DNA of 64,000 nucleotides from Ciona intestinalis (Eukaryota; Chordata; Ascidiacea; Phlebobranchia; Cionidae), in assembly GCF_000224145.3 (NCBI RefSeq), contig NC_020172.2, positions 938,921 to 1,002,920 on the forward strand, given 5' to 3'. Position numbers and translations under genes: made by a program. This document shows, piece by piece, positions 10,018-24,700 of this stretch. Within the stretch, counting starts at the first letter, position 1. Every line of letters starts with the position of its first letter. The notes beneath the pieces are model-generated. The model searched no databases and was not told the origin of the DNA. It saw nothing but the letters and a program-made list of their open reading frames with translations.

Positions 10018-12100
10018 AGAAGCAATTAAATTTGTAAAATCTTAATTCAATTATAAGTTGGTTGGATTGAAAACAGGGAGCTACCATTCATTATCATCCA
10101 CTAACTGATTTACTCTGCCATTCTTCTTTTATTACATTATGTTTATAGCTGTTTTCCTGAAAAAAAAAACAAAAACATCTAAGTCTTTAATCTTGCTGAA
10201 AAAAGAAACTCAATTCTTTAATATTATGACCGCCATTGTAGCAAACTAGAGTTGAATGTTCTGTGATATTCAATATGTTTTACATACTGAACTTATTTAG
10301 AAAGACAACGATCGCAGTGCAACAAAAGTTTATTGCAAAAAAAGTCTGAGTAACTAGAGTCTCAAGCATTTACATTAAAAAGCCGGTGAAATACACTACA
10401 TGGTGTTAACACACCTTTGAAAAACCTCCAACAAGTTTACATCTAATGTGGAAATATTAGGGGTTTAAAAAATTTGTTTAAAATTATTGGAATGGCTTGT
10501 AAGGGTTAACATTTAGTACGTGTTAGGGAAGAATACAAAAGTAATGTAAAGTATTGGATAACATTAGTCTAGTTATTTGATGTTCTCAAACAATAACATT
10601 TTATATAATAAGTTACAGTGCCAATAACAATTTGTTCTGCTTTTTCAGTAACATTCTTAGATTCTTTAATACTATTCTGTGGGTATGCAAATGTATGATA
10701 TTTAAGTTTGAAAGTGTTGAATGCGGGTGCAGTCAGTTCACAATGAAACGTAATGACTGAATCGATTGCGATATGGTGACGAAACAATACTGAAAACCGA
10801 TCACATTGGTGCATTGTCAAACGCATAATACAATTGTCCATTTTCCAATTAAAAGCACGGGAACACTATCAAGTTACTTGAATAAGGCACAATTTGTTTG
10901 AAAGCACATATTCCAGTGTTTTGATTGGAAGAAACAGTAAATATATACAATAAAAATACATATTCTCTGTAAAAAATGACGTTTGATAATATTTAGAGAA
11001 TGAAAATTGAAAGTTGTACTCTAATAGGTAGGATTATAAAATTCAAGCTTGGTAATTAAATTATACAGGTTAAGTCATTTGTATTGCTGTATAGTACAAC
11101 ACAAATAAAAATCTATGTGCGTTTAGACACGGCCTGGGGTAAAATTCATGAAAAAAAGTAACAGACACAAATCATTGTTCATTTTTGAGGTTGACTGTGG
11201 GAAACAAAATAAAGAAATGTGATCGAGCCTAAAAATTGTGTGAAATTGGCTGGAATAAAATATATTTTTTTAAAGAAAAACTGCTTTGGTTGTGTAAATA
11301 TGCAATGATGTAATTGTCACTGAAAACGGGAGAACGTGCAAATCATATGAATTCCCTAGCTTTAACTGCAGTTTTTTAAAATCTTGGACATGGTGAAAAG
11401 TGAAATTTTTTTAACGAGAAACTAAGTAGAGCAAATACAAGTACAAATTCTTTGATCTAAAGCTTACAAGTTGTTTTGTGCGCATTCAGTACACACTACC
11501 ACAAAACAAAATCTCGTAATTTCAACTTGACAATCAAAAATGTGCATTTTTAAGAGCGAATTATCAGACAAAGACTGCACCTGTTTAAAATAATCTTATT
11601 AACACTTGAAAAACCGAGGGAACAAAAGCAATGCTTCTTTTACATGGGGAGGACTTAATAAGGACACAAAGGCGGTAAGAAACAATAAAATAGTAATCAT
11701 AACAATTAACGCAGGTCGTAAAATATAGTTAAAGCACATACAAGGTGTACAGCTCAATCAAGATAGGTGGATATTGCACTGTTCAATGACAGTTTTTCGA
11801 CCAGAGTTACATGGCATACAAATCTGATTATGGAAGCATAGGTAAAGAAAGACACCTGTTAAAAAAATATGTATGCAGTTGAATCTAATACGGTTCTGTT
11901 TATATATACATATATTATACAAAATATTCTTAGTATTTTAAAATACTGTGTATAGCCAGTAATACTTGTGTATTTTATCAAACGATTCATAGGAATTTGA
12001 CACGTGGTAATTGTGTAAACATAAAAAATGGGTGGTGAAAAAATTCTGTTAGAATGAGATATTCATGCTGAAACTGTGACATAATTTCTTACCTCAATCA
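10018..12100. other. Convergent 3' region of LSM7 and CDC42SE2
   Basis: These 2.1 kb are AT-rich without any exon I can support. The region probably holds the LSM7 3' UTR followed by a long CDC42SE2 3' UTR on the minus strand. The 90-codon minus frame at 10569-10841 has no domain or splice support. No dispersed repeat was recognised. Confidence 0.4.
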
Positions 12101-14269
12101 CTAGGATGCATCTCTTTTAACTTCTGCTAACTTTCTTTCGACGGTTACTTCTGTTCGAAACTCATATCCTCCTTTGCTTTGCATGTTGTCTTGCATCTAG
12201 AATTAAAGGCAATTTTAGTGAAAAAAAAGTCAAATATGTTATGTATAAATAGAACAAAGATTACTTGTATTTGTAAAAGCATTTAATAAAAAAGTGATCC
12301 TAAATAACTACTTTGGGTATTTATAATGTTGGAAGCACAAGTATTCATGCTGTTATTGATAATGAGATAATAGGAGTTCTAAAATAAACTCAAACATTGA
12401 CTTTAAAATAGAGTGTAAATGATATTACTATTCCCATTCTAACTACTGTATATGGTACAGTGTTATTCATATTAATGAGTGTAAGATTGAGACATAGCAT
12501 GGCTACGATTTGAGACGTATGCATGTTATGACACATAATCACTTTCGCAATTTAAAAGCTGACTTGGTAGTATTAATACAGCACAGCCACTGCTTGCTTG
12601 GTTTTAAGTTCCAGTGTAAAAGCATGTATAATTAGACCATATGTAAGCATGTTTTGATAGGGCTTCTTAAAACGTTGTATATACAAACAAGCAACTCACT
12701 TGCACATATTAAACAAAATTTATAAAATAATGCACAACTACAATATATTAATATTTAAGATGTTAATCCTCATATTAAAATGTAAGTAAACATATGTTGA
12801 AACTATTATTCAATGAGAAGCAACCTACACAATAAAAATTATGCTGTATTTAGCAGCCTCTTGGGTGTTTAGTGTTAAAATATCAAACCATACTTTTAGT
12901 ACACTTAACTGTTCAAAAAACTAGACTACACAGAAAAAACTATATATAGCTGATAAAACACAGTGTATATGCATATTTTACAGTCACCTCTTCATTATTA
13001 AATCTGATAAGTGTACGTGTACTTAGCAAGCAAAAAATGTTTTCAAACTTTAAAACTATGTTTCCCATGAAAGGTTTATGCATATTCTGTATAAGTAGTA
13101 TAAGCTTTTATTTTACCACTTTGTGCTCGACAACGAACGTATAAGTTAAACTAGTGTTTCCCAGCTTTTATTTTACCACTCTTGCTCGACAACGAACGGA
13201 GTATCTTAAGTAATAAGCCCTTTGACAAAAAACTAAAACTAAACTTATTTTTCATTTTTCACAAGTGGCACTGGCACCCACTTGGGTTTAACTCATTACT
13301 CAACCACTAAGTTAAACCTTAAAATCACACCACCATACCTCTGCCCCTCCTGATTCACCAGATCCAATATGATTTAGATGTTGGAAGTTTGCTGGAGCTC
13401 CAATCATACTTGGATCTAACTTTCTTCTTCTTGGTTTTCGCTTCTGCATGATAAAAAGTGATTTTATTCATTTTAACTATGTTCTTACTAGATAAGTTTT
13501 TTTTTAGACTAATGGTGAATCAACTAAAGGAGGTGTATTTTATATTGTCAGGTATTCATGGGCGTTCTAAGGCCGCTTATTAGACATACACTGGTTGAGG
13601 TCCTACAGTGTATGCCATGAGACCTGAGATTTGTGCCATAGTTGGCCTATTGACCCTGTCGGCACCCGAGGTGCTACAACACATTAGTAACCAATGGGTT
13701 GGAGTAATTTCCGTTAAGTGTTTTGTCCAAAATGACAAAAATTACCAATGATATCGCTATTGAGTAATAAATGAATAAACCTGTATTTCTTTGGTTACAA
13801 TGTAAGTTTAAAACCAACTGCTTTCACATGACCTTATCGGGTCTCTAATAAAACTACAGGTTGCAAACGGCTGCAGATATTTTGGTTATTTTGACCAGAA
13901 AGCTTCGTGGCCTCGTCCAATAAATGTCAAATGACCATACGAGTTTAACAAACCAACTTTTGGTCCTATACCACGAATGGGTTTTGAGGTTTTTGAGAGT
14001 TATCAAAAAAACAAAATATCTGCAACCGTGTAATGGTTTTTTGACCATAACAACCTGTAGTTTTATTAGGTACCCGACGATCACTACAAAGTACTTTACA
14101 TTACCATTAAACCTTGGCGTTGTAGCCTGTATCTGCAGACTAACGTTTTATAGTAGAACACTATAGCAATAGCAGTACACTGCTAGCTGTAAAAGCTATA
14201 ACGCACACTTACATTTGACGTTCCACTGCTTGTCATACAGCACGAAAAGCAAAGCCACATCTCAGCCAT
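12101..14269 (-). CDS. CDC42SE2: CDC42 small effector protein 2-like (SPEC family)
   Basis: Three exons read right to left: 14269-14213 (MAEMWLCFSCCMTSSGTSN), 13443-13339 and 12196-12101. The total is 258 nt, or 85 aa, against 84 in human CDC42SE2. The start matches human MSEFWLCFNCC, including the Cys pair that is palmitoylated in the family. The middle exon holds the basic stretch KRKPRRRKLD and the CRIB core MIGAPANFQHLNHIGSGE (human SMIGEPTNFVHTAHVGSG). The last exon keeps MQDNMQSKGGYEF (human IQNQMQSKGGY) and then differs. Family role: binds active Cdc42 through the CRIB motif at the plasma membrane and affects actin organisation. Borders are GT-AG in phase 0 throughout. Intron 1 carries a foldback element and a SINE fragment. 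The 5' end faces the next gene. Confidence 0.93.
13104..13198 (+). repeat. Imperfect tandem duplication of about 55 bp
   Basis: agcttttattttaccact plus gctcgacaacgaacg occurs twice, in CDC42SE2 intron 2. Confidence 0.8.
13550..13740 (+). repeat. Composite SINE-like repeat fragment
   Basis: Contains ctgagatttgtgccatagtt, then acattagtaaccaatgggtt and ttggagtaatttccgttaag. The same order (cctgggatttaggccaga..., ttggagcaatgtccgttaag, gcccaaggacacata) recurs at 26650-27125 and 61810-62105. May be the composite SINE class (Cics-1) known from Ciona; not verified. Confidence 0.6.
13838..14076. mobile_element. Foldback (MITE-like) element, long arms
   Basis: Arms cgggtctctaataaaactac aggttg and caacctgtagttttattagg tacccg are inverted; the pairing continues inward imperfectly through ctgcagatattttggtt / aacaaaatatctgcaacc. 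About 239 bp, in CDC42SE2 intron 1. The long frames on both strands across it are incidental to the palindrome. Confidence 0.8.
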
Positions 14270-15729
14270 TTTTTCTGGCTGGAATCCTACATAAAATCAA
14301 AAGCAGTAAATTTAAATCAAAAAGCAGAAACAAAATTGCACCAATAAAACAAAGAATAAAGGATCAATATTGATTAATAAAATGTAACACAACAGGACTT
14401 GTATTAAGAACCAAATTCATAGGAGGAACCATTATTAAATGTATTTATATACAAAGAAACATACCTTTGCAAATACCTTGTACTTTGTTTTATGGTCTTT
14501 TTGTAGTTTTATTTCCACTGAACAGGATGCATATAGAAATTAGACCTCAAAGTCAAAGTAGTCAAAAATCCAGAGAAACAGAAATGTATGGAAACAACAA
14601 CTTAATTGTTACAAACTTTTTGAACAAACGTATATAAATCCAACACTGTAAGAGTATAGAATTAATACCAACGCATTTTTGTGAGATAATAAAACACGAT
14701 AAGTTAAAAATGTTAACATTTAGGTATACAAAGTTGAATTCCTGCACCAAAGGCACCTTATTTAATTACTGAACTACTGTATACCAAGTTAAACTGGGAC
14801 GAATAAAGCTTAAAACAAATAAAACCATTTAAAAAACCTTAACCTTGGTTAAACAAAATGTTAACTTGGCTTTGTTTATTCTATAACCGCAACAGTAATA
14901 TCGCAACGTCACTTATTTTTAATTCTGTACAAGCAAAGTTATTTGGACTAAGTTAAAAATGCGTCAAACGAACATCAATTTGCACTTTGTATTCCCTTTA
15001 AATTACTTCTACAATTATAAATTTGTTTACTTTTCTAACTAAACAAACATCTTTATTGTCCGGTGTCGCCTTTGTCAATCGTCGGAACTGCGGTATTTTT
15101 ACTATCTTGTCCCCCTCTTTTCGTTGAAAAATGAGGTGTGTTCAGTGGTTAGAATATTAATTTACTTATACCATTAATTGCGACTATATATTACTTTAAA
15201 ATAAAGGAACGAGTTCCCGGCGTATGAAAAAAATCCTAAAAATTGTCCAAAATTATCGAAACCTATTGCGGGTCTTCCTCGCATCCGATTTTTCCCGGCC
15301 GGCGCCCTTTTTTGTTTATTCTTATGACGTCATATTTTTACCGCCTTTTTCTCACCTTTCCGTTCTCTCCTTATTTTGAGAATTCCATTTCCACAGTCGG
15401 TTCTACGGCGAACAGTGGTAAAGTTATTCTGTTATTGTGTACACAGTCTACGCGGTATTTAATTTACCACTGTCCGTCTGAGTTCAGTTGTTTATGCTCA
15501 ACGTCGCGGATTTCCTGTCTCTCGCGACAAATCGTGTTATACCTTTCAGTTGAATTAGTACATTATATGCTTGACTGACTGTGTTTGAACATGTATTTGT
15601 TGATGTTACGTAACAGACCTAACTTTAACGTTGCTACTTTCTCTTAGAAATGTAGTTTAGTAGGATTGTAGCGACGGTGTGTAGTTAAGTAGTAGTTTAA
15701 GCCATTCACTCATAGGTTTTACCACCGAA
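14270..15729. promoter_or_regulatory. Divergent promoter region between CDC42SE2 and the large coiled-coil gene
   Basis: About 1.46 kb separate the two start codons on opposite strands. The part around 15050-15560 is visibly richer in GC and CpG (tcgtcggaac, ttcccggccggcgcc) than its surroundings, as expected of a tunicate promoter/5' UTR. The 111-codon plus frame at 15243-15578 lies here; its composition and lack of motifs suggest it is incidental. Function is inferred from position only. Confidence 0.4.
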
Positions 15730-18700
15730 ATGGCGAATAAAGATGCAATTTGCTTGGACAGTGAAACAAGCGTTGATTACTATGTAACAACTGTTAATGA
15801 AAATGAACCTAAGAAATCAGGTGAGTCTGTAGATAAATAAGTTATATGCCATTATTTGTAATCGGATTTAGAATTAACGGTATAATTTTACGCCTATTTT
15901 ATTTTTTACCCAAAGCTTTTACACTGTTGTGTGGTGTCTTGATATTCAACATTTTTAGATAAACTTAATTATAACTGTTATGTCCTCAAGGTAATTTCTG
16001 CGTACTGTCCATGTAACTGTAGGTAAGCACTGTCATGCTCTGAAAAAATACTGTTGGCTGTCACAATATGTAAATGTGATTATATGAGCCACACATTTTT
16101 TTAACCATTAATTACAAGTTACAGAAAACATTATTTTTCTGCCTTAAACATTCTAGTGTTCATATTGAAAAAGGTGTGGGCTGAAAAGGAATACAATAAA
16201 ATTTCATAATTCTTTTGTTCTTGTCCATCAGATTTATCGGAGAGCAACAACATTGCCGTTGAACCCCCGACCCCAACTTCACCAAAAATTGTTGTTTCTG
16301 TTGACCGTGCAGGATGCGTCAAAGTTCGAAAACGAAAGAAGTCAAAACGTCGTAAAAAGAAATCAAATTTAGGTTGGTTAGCATTAAGTAAATATCAGTG
16401 TTGTTTTAGTAGTAAATATAAAGTGAATATTAGTGATGTATTACTCGCATTTTAATACCAATGGCAATGTGTCTGTTTATTGTTTTGTAAGGGTAATACA
16501 ACTTTGGGAAAATGATTGTTATTTTAATGACATTGTGACAGAAGCCCCATGCCTTTTAACACCAGACACCATGTTCTTTATATAATGTATTGTAAAGCTA
16601 ATAAAGAAATTTTTAATCAGCTGTAGTTACACTACAGCGTTTATTTTAATTCCTGATATTTTATGTTTAGCTTTGGACGATCTTGCTCTCAATCATTCTG
16701 AAGATGAAACCAGGTATTTAAACAAACTGTATATATATAATATGTAATAGCATATTAGGAACTTAAATATTATTTACATTTTAAGAATTCTAGGCTACAC
16801 CAGATAGCCTATATACTTTTATATAATACAGCAACATGATAAATATTTACCCCACTAATCCATGTTTTTTTCCTGTTTTTACAAAATTTTGTGATAATGA
16901 GACACTATACACTTGATATCAGGGTGACATCATCTGCATCTGACGCAAGCCAAAACAAAGTTCCTAAACGTTCAATATCTCTTAATGAAAGAGATCTTGT
17001 AAGGAACACTAAAGTGGTATTTTCCAAAGATGCTATCCCAACAGAAACAAAGGTTTCTGTTCCTAATGGAACCTCACTTCACCAAAATGTAAGTAATTAT
17101 TAATAAATTTAAACCCTGTTTTGTTTTGATTTAATTGGTAGAGCTGCACTACCGGCTATTGAATCATATACTGTGAGTAATCATGTGTAGGTTTTGTATT
17201 GGATTTTGCCCCTTTCTGTTGACATGATTAAATTAAAAAGTTTAACAGCATTTCACTTTTATAGCAGATAGGAATTTTTAATATTTTAGCAATGTGTTTT
17301 CAGTCACCCTGTTTCAATATGAGCCAACTCACTGGGCCAACTCTGAACTCACACTTAAATTTCATGTTCTCTGATATGCCAGGCCATACGAACTGTCTTA
17401 TATAAAAAAATATTATAATAAAATGTTAAAAAAAGCAGTGGGCCTAATATGTTTTAATACAAACTTGTTTTCCTATCAAAGTTCCAATGACTTTATACCG
17501 TGTGTTTTAATATTTATTTATTTATTAGTTTATTTTAAGGAAAACTTACATTAGACATAGATTAAACCAATATTTAAATATCAATCCAGCAGGAACAGGT
17601 CCCAGTAACATCAGCTCCTGTAAGAAGGCGACCGAAGAAAAAAAGTTCGTTTCGAAACAACAGAAGAGGTTTTATTGAGGGAAGTATTATGACTGGATCA
17701 GAAAATGCAATGTAAGTGTGTTTCTTTCAAATGTTTTCGTTTAATTGGCTACTGTTTTGTAGTACCACTATATTACATATTATATATATATATATGCACT
17801 CTTTTTTTTTACTTTAAAATGTATCGCATAGTATATCTGTATGTGTACTTTCTGTGCCATTTTGCATTGAAACATATGTAAGTAAATAGTCTGTAAATAC
17901 ATATTATCATATGCATAATAAACTAAAAGTGAAAATAAATTTGACTGCGGACCATACTCATTCCAAGTTATCAAGAAACACAAGCTGACATTTATTAACA
18001 AAGATCCGGTTACAATTCAAATGAAATTTCAAAAACTTTACTCTGCCTACCAAATTTTTATTTTTTATAGCTGTTTGATCAAGTTTCTTTGATAGAAAGT
18101 GATGTATTGTGAGCTGGTTGTTATTCCATTGTTTTTTGTGAGTCATTTTTCCCAGAGTATAATAACGCTTATGCTGCGTCCTGTATTGCCAATCTACCAA
18201 GTGCTTGTTGGTACAGATAGTTTTATTATAGTTTCCAAGGTATAATATACATACATAAACATAATATATTAATTTTTATTAAGAAAGTTGTATTTTTTTA
18301 GCAAAATTTCTAATTTTTATTTTAGGAGCAGTCAGGAAAACAATAGACCGCACCAGGTTAGTTTACTATTGTTTATAACTTCTAGCAATGCTGTAAGCTT
18401 CTTTTAAGATTATCCACAATTAGTAGTTCACTGTGGGAGTGCTCACTTTCAAACTTGCGTGGTCATTCTGCACTGCAATTATATTGTTTATCATAAGCTT
18501 TAAATAGTGGATAAACCCTTTCAGCACTTTTGACTGTTGTGTATGAAAGCAAGCAAAATTTAAGGCTTATTTTCTGCCTGTTGCATTATAAATGCCCCCA
18601 GGCTACATAGATCTTCAGGTTTTAGCATGAAATGTCAGTAGGTCACCTAAATAAACATGAAATTTTGTGTTCAGCCTGTTTTAGCTTGCACTTAAAAAAC

Positions 18701-21700
18701 AGGCCCTGAAATTTTATGAAATTTCACGTAAGTTTTTTAGTTTATAATATATATATATAGGCTATATCCTTTATATTTTGATCTGGTCTGAAATGTAAAG
18801 ATCATACTTTTGGGTTAAAATTTAAAAATGTTGGGCTTAAAGCTGACAAAATTCTATATTACTTAGGACTTTGAAATGCTTGATTCCAGCAATGATGTCA
18901 CAAAACTTGAATATGATGTCACAAAGGTAGGATTTGCTGAAGTTTGAAGTCAACAGACTTACCTTTCTATTTACCTGTCATTTTAATTACCAAAGATTTT
19001 TAATAAGACGATAACCAACGCATTAATGATGACATTGTATAATATGAAATTTGTGAATAAAATCCCAAAATTTACTAAAAGCTATCTCAGCTTATTGTGT
19101 CACTGTCTATAGCTTCTTATTTAATTTTTGATGTCACAGTGAGTTTGAACTTTATTTTTAAAGGGCCCTTTGTCCAATAATTTTATTTTCCTAAGTTAAT
19201 TTATTAAACAAATAAACCCAAATTTAGGCGCATAAAGCCAAGATTGAAATTTTATTTTCCTTCTAGCTTATTGGTTCACTGTCTACTCCATAGCTTTTAT
19301 ATAAAATTGAAACTTTATTGACATAGGGTAATTTTTAAAACACTTTTTGTATAAAATAACTATTTACTTGATTTTATTTAATAAACAAGTAAACCCAAAT
19401 TCAGGCGATCAAGCAGAAAGATGCGCTCGCAACTCTCACCCTTTTCATGCAAGATGTGGAGGAAGCAACCACTGTTGCTAAGCAACAACTTGAGGACAGA
19501 AGAAAAGGTAAATAATTTCCAAACTCAAAATTCATTCTCCTAACTTTTACCTCAAAAAAATAAACATCATTTGTTTTTTATTTCTTTGGACCTACGCTTT
19601 CATAAAAGTTACATACTGTTTAAACTTTATTTAATCCATTGTACGACAAGTCTGCAGTTGGCGGGTACATTTTGTTTTTAGACCATTGATTATACATGCC
19701 ATAATTTGTCCCACACACATCATTTAATTAAACAAGAAACCAAATCTGTATTAAATTAAGTAGGATTTCCCTATCTATTTTTTTGTTGTTGATAAAAAAA
19801 ACCCTCTGTTTTAGATCCCATGCTACGTAGGTCGCGTTCTATGACAGACATCCTTGGCGAAAGCGACGTATACGCTACTGACAGCTGTGACGGGTTACGT
19901 CTTAAATCAGAACCTCCTTTTCCCCACAAGCCTCAATATTCACACCAGAAGCAAATGAGTCTTGACCAGAAGAGCGTGGTTTCCGGAAGTGTCTTTACAT
20001 CTGATCATGATGTGTCTGTGGAGGATGGGAGAGATCATCCAGTCCTTACTCCTCAGTCTTCCTCCAGCGGATCAAAAGAGAAGAGGTCAAGATCCTTATA
20101 CGATCTAGTAATGGGTGAGTGAATTTTTCAGTCCTTATATATGGAAAATGCATATCTACTATGGTACTGTGATATGTTCTGCCTAGAGAGTATATAGAAA
20201 CGTTTATTATACATAAAAAGTCTATAAGTCTGTGTTCTGTCTGAAAAGTATATAAAAAATACAGGAAAATTTTCATTAATAGGCACATAAAGCACTATTA
20301 TGGTCTATATGTAATATTACATGCTTTGCCTACAAANNNNNNNNNNNNNNNNNNNNNNNNNNNNNNNNNNNNNNNNNNNNNNNNNNTAAAAAATACAGGA
20401 AAATTTTCATAAATAGACACATAAGGCACTATGTATGGTCTATATGTAATGTTACATGCTTTGCCTACAAAATATATATTTGAAAAATATAGAAAAAATG
20501 TTATAAAATAAATTGTCTGGTATGCTGCTGTTTCACTAATTGTGTTTATTATTTCATGTTTTCATTACATTAACATTACAAAATTGTTTATTGATTTCGA
20601 AACCTTTCATGAAATTCTTCCAAAAATATCTATAATTATGTAATTACTACTTTGTGTAAACAAAAAGCATCTATTAAAATACTTTAAAGTCTTAATCTAG
20701 GAGAAAATACCTTTTCTGTCTATTTCTGTTCAAGCTAATGTCATTTGAAGGCTCAATTTTATAAATATGTGTAGGTTTCATACGATATATGTTTAGCATA
20801 TAGTTCCGTGTTTGGTCTAATAATGTTTGCCAATTGCCAATATTCTTGAGGAAAAGTGTAATTTATTTTAGAAATTCCACAGAAGTCTGCCAAAACAACA
20901 TAAACTTTTATAAATGGTTGAATTTGAATACTTTATAACTATTTTTTCTATTTTTCATTTTATATTTAAGTTTATTAATTATTGACTTATTTCAGATATG
21001 GCTATGTTATGACTTCTTCAATAATATATATATTATTCTACTGTCTACTCTATATAGGGGATAATGAATTCTAGGATTTAGGCCACAGTTGGTCCACTAC
21101 CAACATAATACATATAAATACATATTTAGGGTTCAAATTTTTACCAATATTTTTCTTTCTAACAGCTACAGACACAGACGTACTCACAGAAATTTTGTAC
21201 AAGAAAGTGTCCCACAATAAGCAAGGGAAAATACCGCTGTCACACATGAACGCACGTCACGGTACGCTAACGTTCAATTAACTAGAAGTTCTTAGATTAC
21301 GTCGTAGATAACTATGCCTGGAATTTGCCTCAGGCAGAGATTTGAAACCTCTGCTAATGCATGCGAAAACTCCATTTTTCTGCCTTAAATTTATACCATA
21401 CAACAAAAATCAATTCCACTAAAAATTTCCTTTAAAACCAAAAAATGTCTTCTGTTTTCATATAAATTTTTGAATTACAAATTTTACAATAGAACAGTTC
21501 AATAGAAGTACGCGCTGTTAAGTTGAAATGTGTTGAATTTTTTTATATCATACATTTATTCATTTGTGTTGGTTTTTCTAACTTTTAACCCATATCCTGT
21601 CTATAGATTCAGACTATGGACTTGCTCATTTAGAACAAATGTGTAAAATGATTGAACAAATTGGTAAGTACAAACAGAAACATTTTTTATCAGTCAAAAT

Positions 21701-24700
21701 TGGGGTTTAAGCTTCAAAACCTTTCTATTTATTTGTTTACACTTCTTAAAAACATTATTTTTTTTGTATTAGTTTGTTATTAAAATGTGTGGTATATGAT
21801 TCTTAGTTTTCAAACTTCTAGTTGTTGCACTGTTTTAAAAATAGTTTAAATTGCTGTATTATTTTTTCTAATGTATTTATATTTTCAGGAGATTTAAGAA
21901 AACAAAACACTGAACTTAAGAAAACAATCACCAATCTTGAACAACAAATTGTGGAACTAAAATCATCGAAAGGTAAAAAATATTTCAATTTTATAATGAT
22001 CAGTTTTTTGCTATATTTGGCTCATTGGCTGTTAGAAGCACTGTATACCGAATTTCCAGTAGTTCAAACCTGTTTACCCTTATGAACAACATGCTTACCC
22101 TTACGAACAACATGATTATTGCATACCATTGTTATTGGTTAAGCCACAATTCAATTTAAATGGCAATATTCAACCATTCTCGCAACCTCAGCTGCCCTTG
22201 TAGTTAAACCGATTTATCATCTTTAGCTTATTGACTCAATGTACTTAGCACCACAGCGTAAAAGGCATTAAGCTTCCTAGATCACTTATGAAAGCTGGTG
22301 CTACTTTTGTGTCTGTGAACTACTAAACATAATATGTTGAGTCTGTTTTAGAAACAGTTGACTTTCTACACCTTGCTTTACCAATAGTAAACACATTTTT
22401 ATCTGACTTCATAACTTTTGTGTTACAATTTATAAAACTGATCCAACTCAGTGGTAGTGGGCCTTGTATCTTAATTGGTAACTAAAGGATACTGGTGTGG
22501 TAGTAGTTTACTTACTACCCCATGTCGCCTCGAAAACCTTCCGGTGCTTATATTTCTGCCAACGCCGAGTAATTAACGCTTTTGTTGTGCGCTCAGTCAC
22601 GAGTTAGTTTAGTTGGTACTGCAGTATAGTTAGGTTGAATAGCGTTTACTTTAGGTTATTATGATGCATTATATGTTTGTGGATGTCCATCGTTTTAGTT
22701 CTAACCCAAATATAATAAGTTACTTTATCACAACCGGGTTCAATGCTCAATATTGATGATACTGATAGGAGCATGTGTCATTGGGCAAGACACTAAACAG
22801 ACATTACTCCAACACAGTGGTCACTAAATTGGGTGTAGCGGTCTATCTGGCTTCAATTTTTGAATACGTGTGTCCAGTGGCGCAGCTAGGGGAGGTTTAG
22901 GGGGTCACGACCCCCTCCTTTTAAACCAAAAAAAAAAATTGTTTTGAAAATTTTTTAATTGAAACCCCCCCCCCCTTATTTTTTTCTGGCTGCGCCACTG
23001 CATGTATCACGCGAAAAAATTGTACAAGACTGCCAGTAAAGTATCAAACACACACTATAATTATCCCACATGTAAATATATAATTCAACAGCAAAGTTTT
23101 GATTACAGATGAAACAACGTCATATGACCCAAGACTCAGTTTCCCACCTGTTATGCACAAGCGTGGTGGTCGTGTGGATAGAATCAAAGATGCTATTTCA
23201 AGGTAATGGATTATCTGTACAATATAATGCAGAAACCATATACATACAGTATACAACCTTTTGATTAATGTTATAAAAGCACAGGGTATACATTTAAAAA
23301 TATGGTAGACACTGTTAAATCCAGTCATGCTTCTTATTCAAATTTTATCATAAAATATAATGAACATGAGAAAAATATAAGGATGCCCCTGAAAAAATGA
23401 CCTATTTAAGGATATTCTGGCGATAAGCAGAGCTCTAAAAAAACATGTGTTTCCACTCAATTTAGAAATTTATAAGATAAACCATTATTCTACAAAGTAA
23501 AGTTTCTGCTACACTACTGTAAATAAATCTCCCTAACTTTGCCACATTTAGCATAGTCGGCCAAAAGCATTAGTTTCCGTTAAGTTAGGTAAACATTAAT
23601 TTCAACAGTTCTATAGGTTAGGGATATTTATAACATGTTTATTGTTTATATAAAATTACAAGTCTTATGTTGCGACAAACAATAATGTAGGTTTGACGTA
23701 TAATATATTATAATACAGGTAAACGCCTCACAACGCATACCTAATATGCAATTATAAAATTCCTCAGCAGTAATGTAATCCAGCCTTTTTTGACGTAATA
23801 GCGCAATAAACCTATACCACGTTCTGACTGCTTAATTTTCACCATTAAGTAGCTGCCTCCACTTTTAATTGTGTGACCTGCAATTAACTCTGATTCATAG
23901 CTGCTTTGTTTTATACTTAGGTCACGTCGTTCTAGCATGGAAAAAGGTCAGTTTGTGTTGGAGCATGGCACCATAAGTCAACCTATGATGATAAACCAGT
24001 GTAAGTGGAAATTATGGTCAAAAGTCTCTGTTTCAAGTTAAAGTAATTGCATGGCTGAATTGTGAATTGACAGGTTACTGAAACTCCAGTGGTTGTAGGA
24101 ATTACAATTGTATGTTCGTGTTGTATGCTATATAGGTTAAACTGTCAAAATTACATTGCTAATGTGTGCTTGGTGTTTAAATTGGTCTCAGATTACACAT
24201 AATGGCCATGAACTTGATTTGCTAGTTGTGCTATTTTATGTGCAATGCCTAATATAAAAATGTGAAAGTAATATAATATTGGTTTATTTGCCTTTGTTGG
24301 TTTAAAAGGACATCAAATAAATCATAGTTAAATAAGTTTAAAATCTTATTTACTCTAAAATTTAACTGAAGATTTTTTTTGTTTTAATAAAATCCCTTAT
24401 TGTGTAACAGCTGCCGAGCGCAATGAAAGTTCATCAGGTGCAACGTTTGGTTCCTCTTTACCCTCAACAGGATCCCCCCAGCCCCCCACTTCAAACCCCG
24501 TCATATTCAGCAACATTAACTTAAAGAAACCAAGGTGAATTGAGTTATTTTTCGAAAAATATAGTTGTAAAGAATTAAGCAACTTAATGTTTCAAAGTCT
24601 TTTATTTATATTGTGGTTAATACAACAGCTATTAACGACTTAACTTAATTAAAATCTACTTTAGCAATCTATTAATCTTAGATTTATTGGTAATATTGAA

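Noticed and set aside
15243-15578. Plus-strand frame of 111 codons before the large gene
   Set aside because: In CpG-rich promoter-like DNA, with no splice link or conserved motif.
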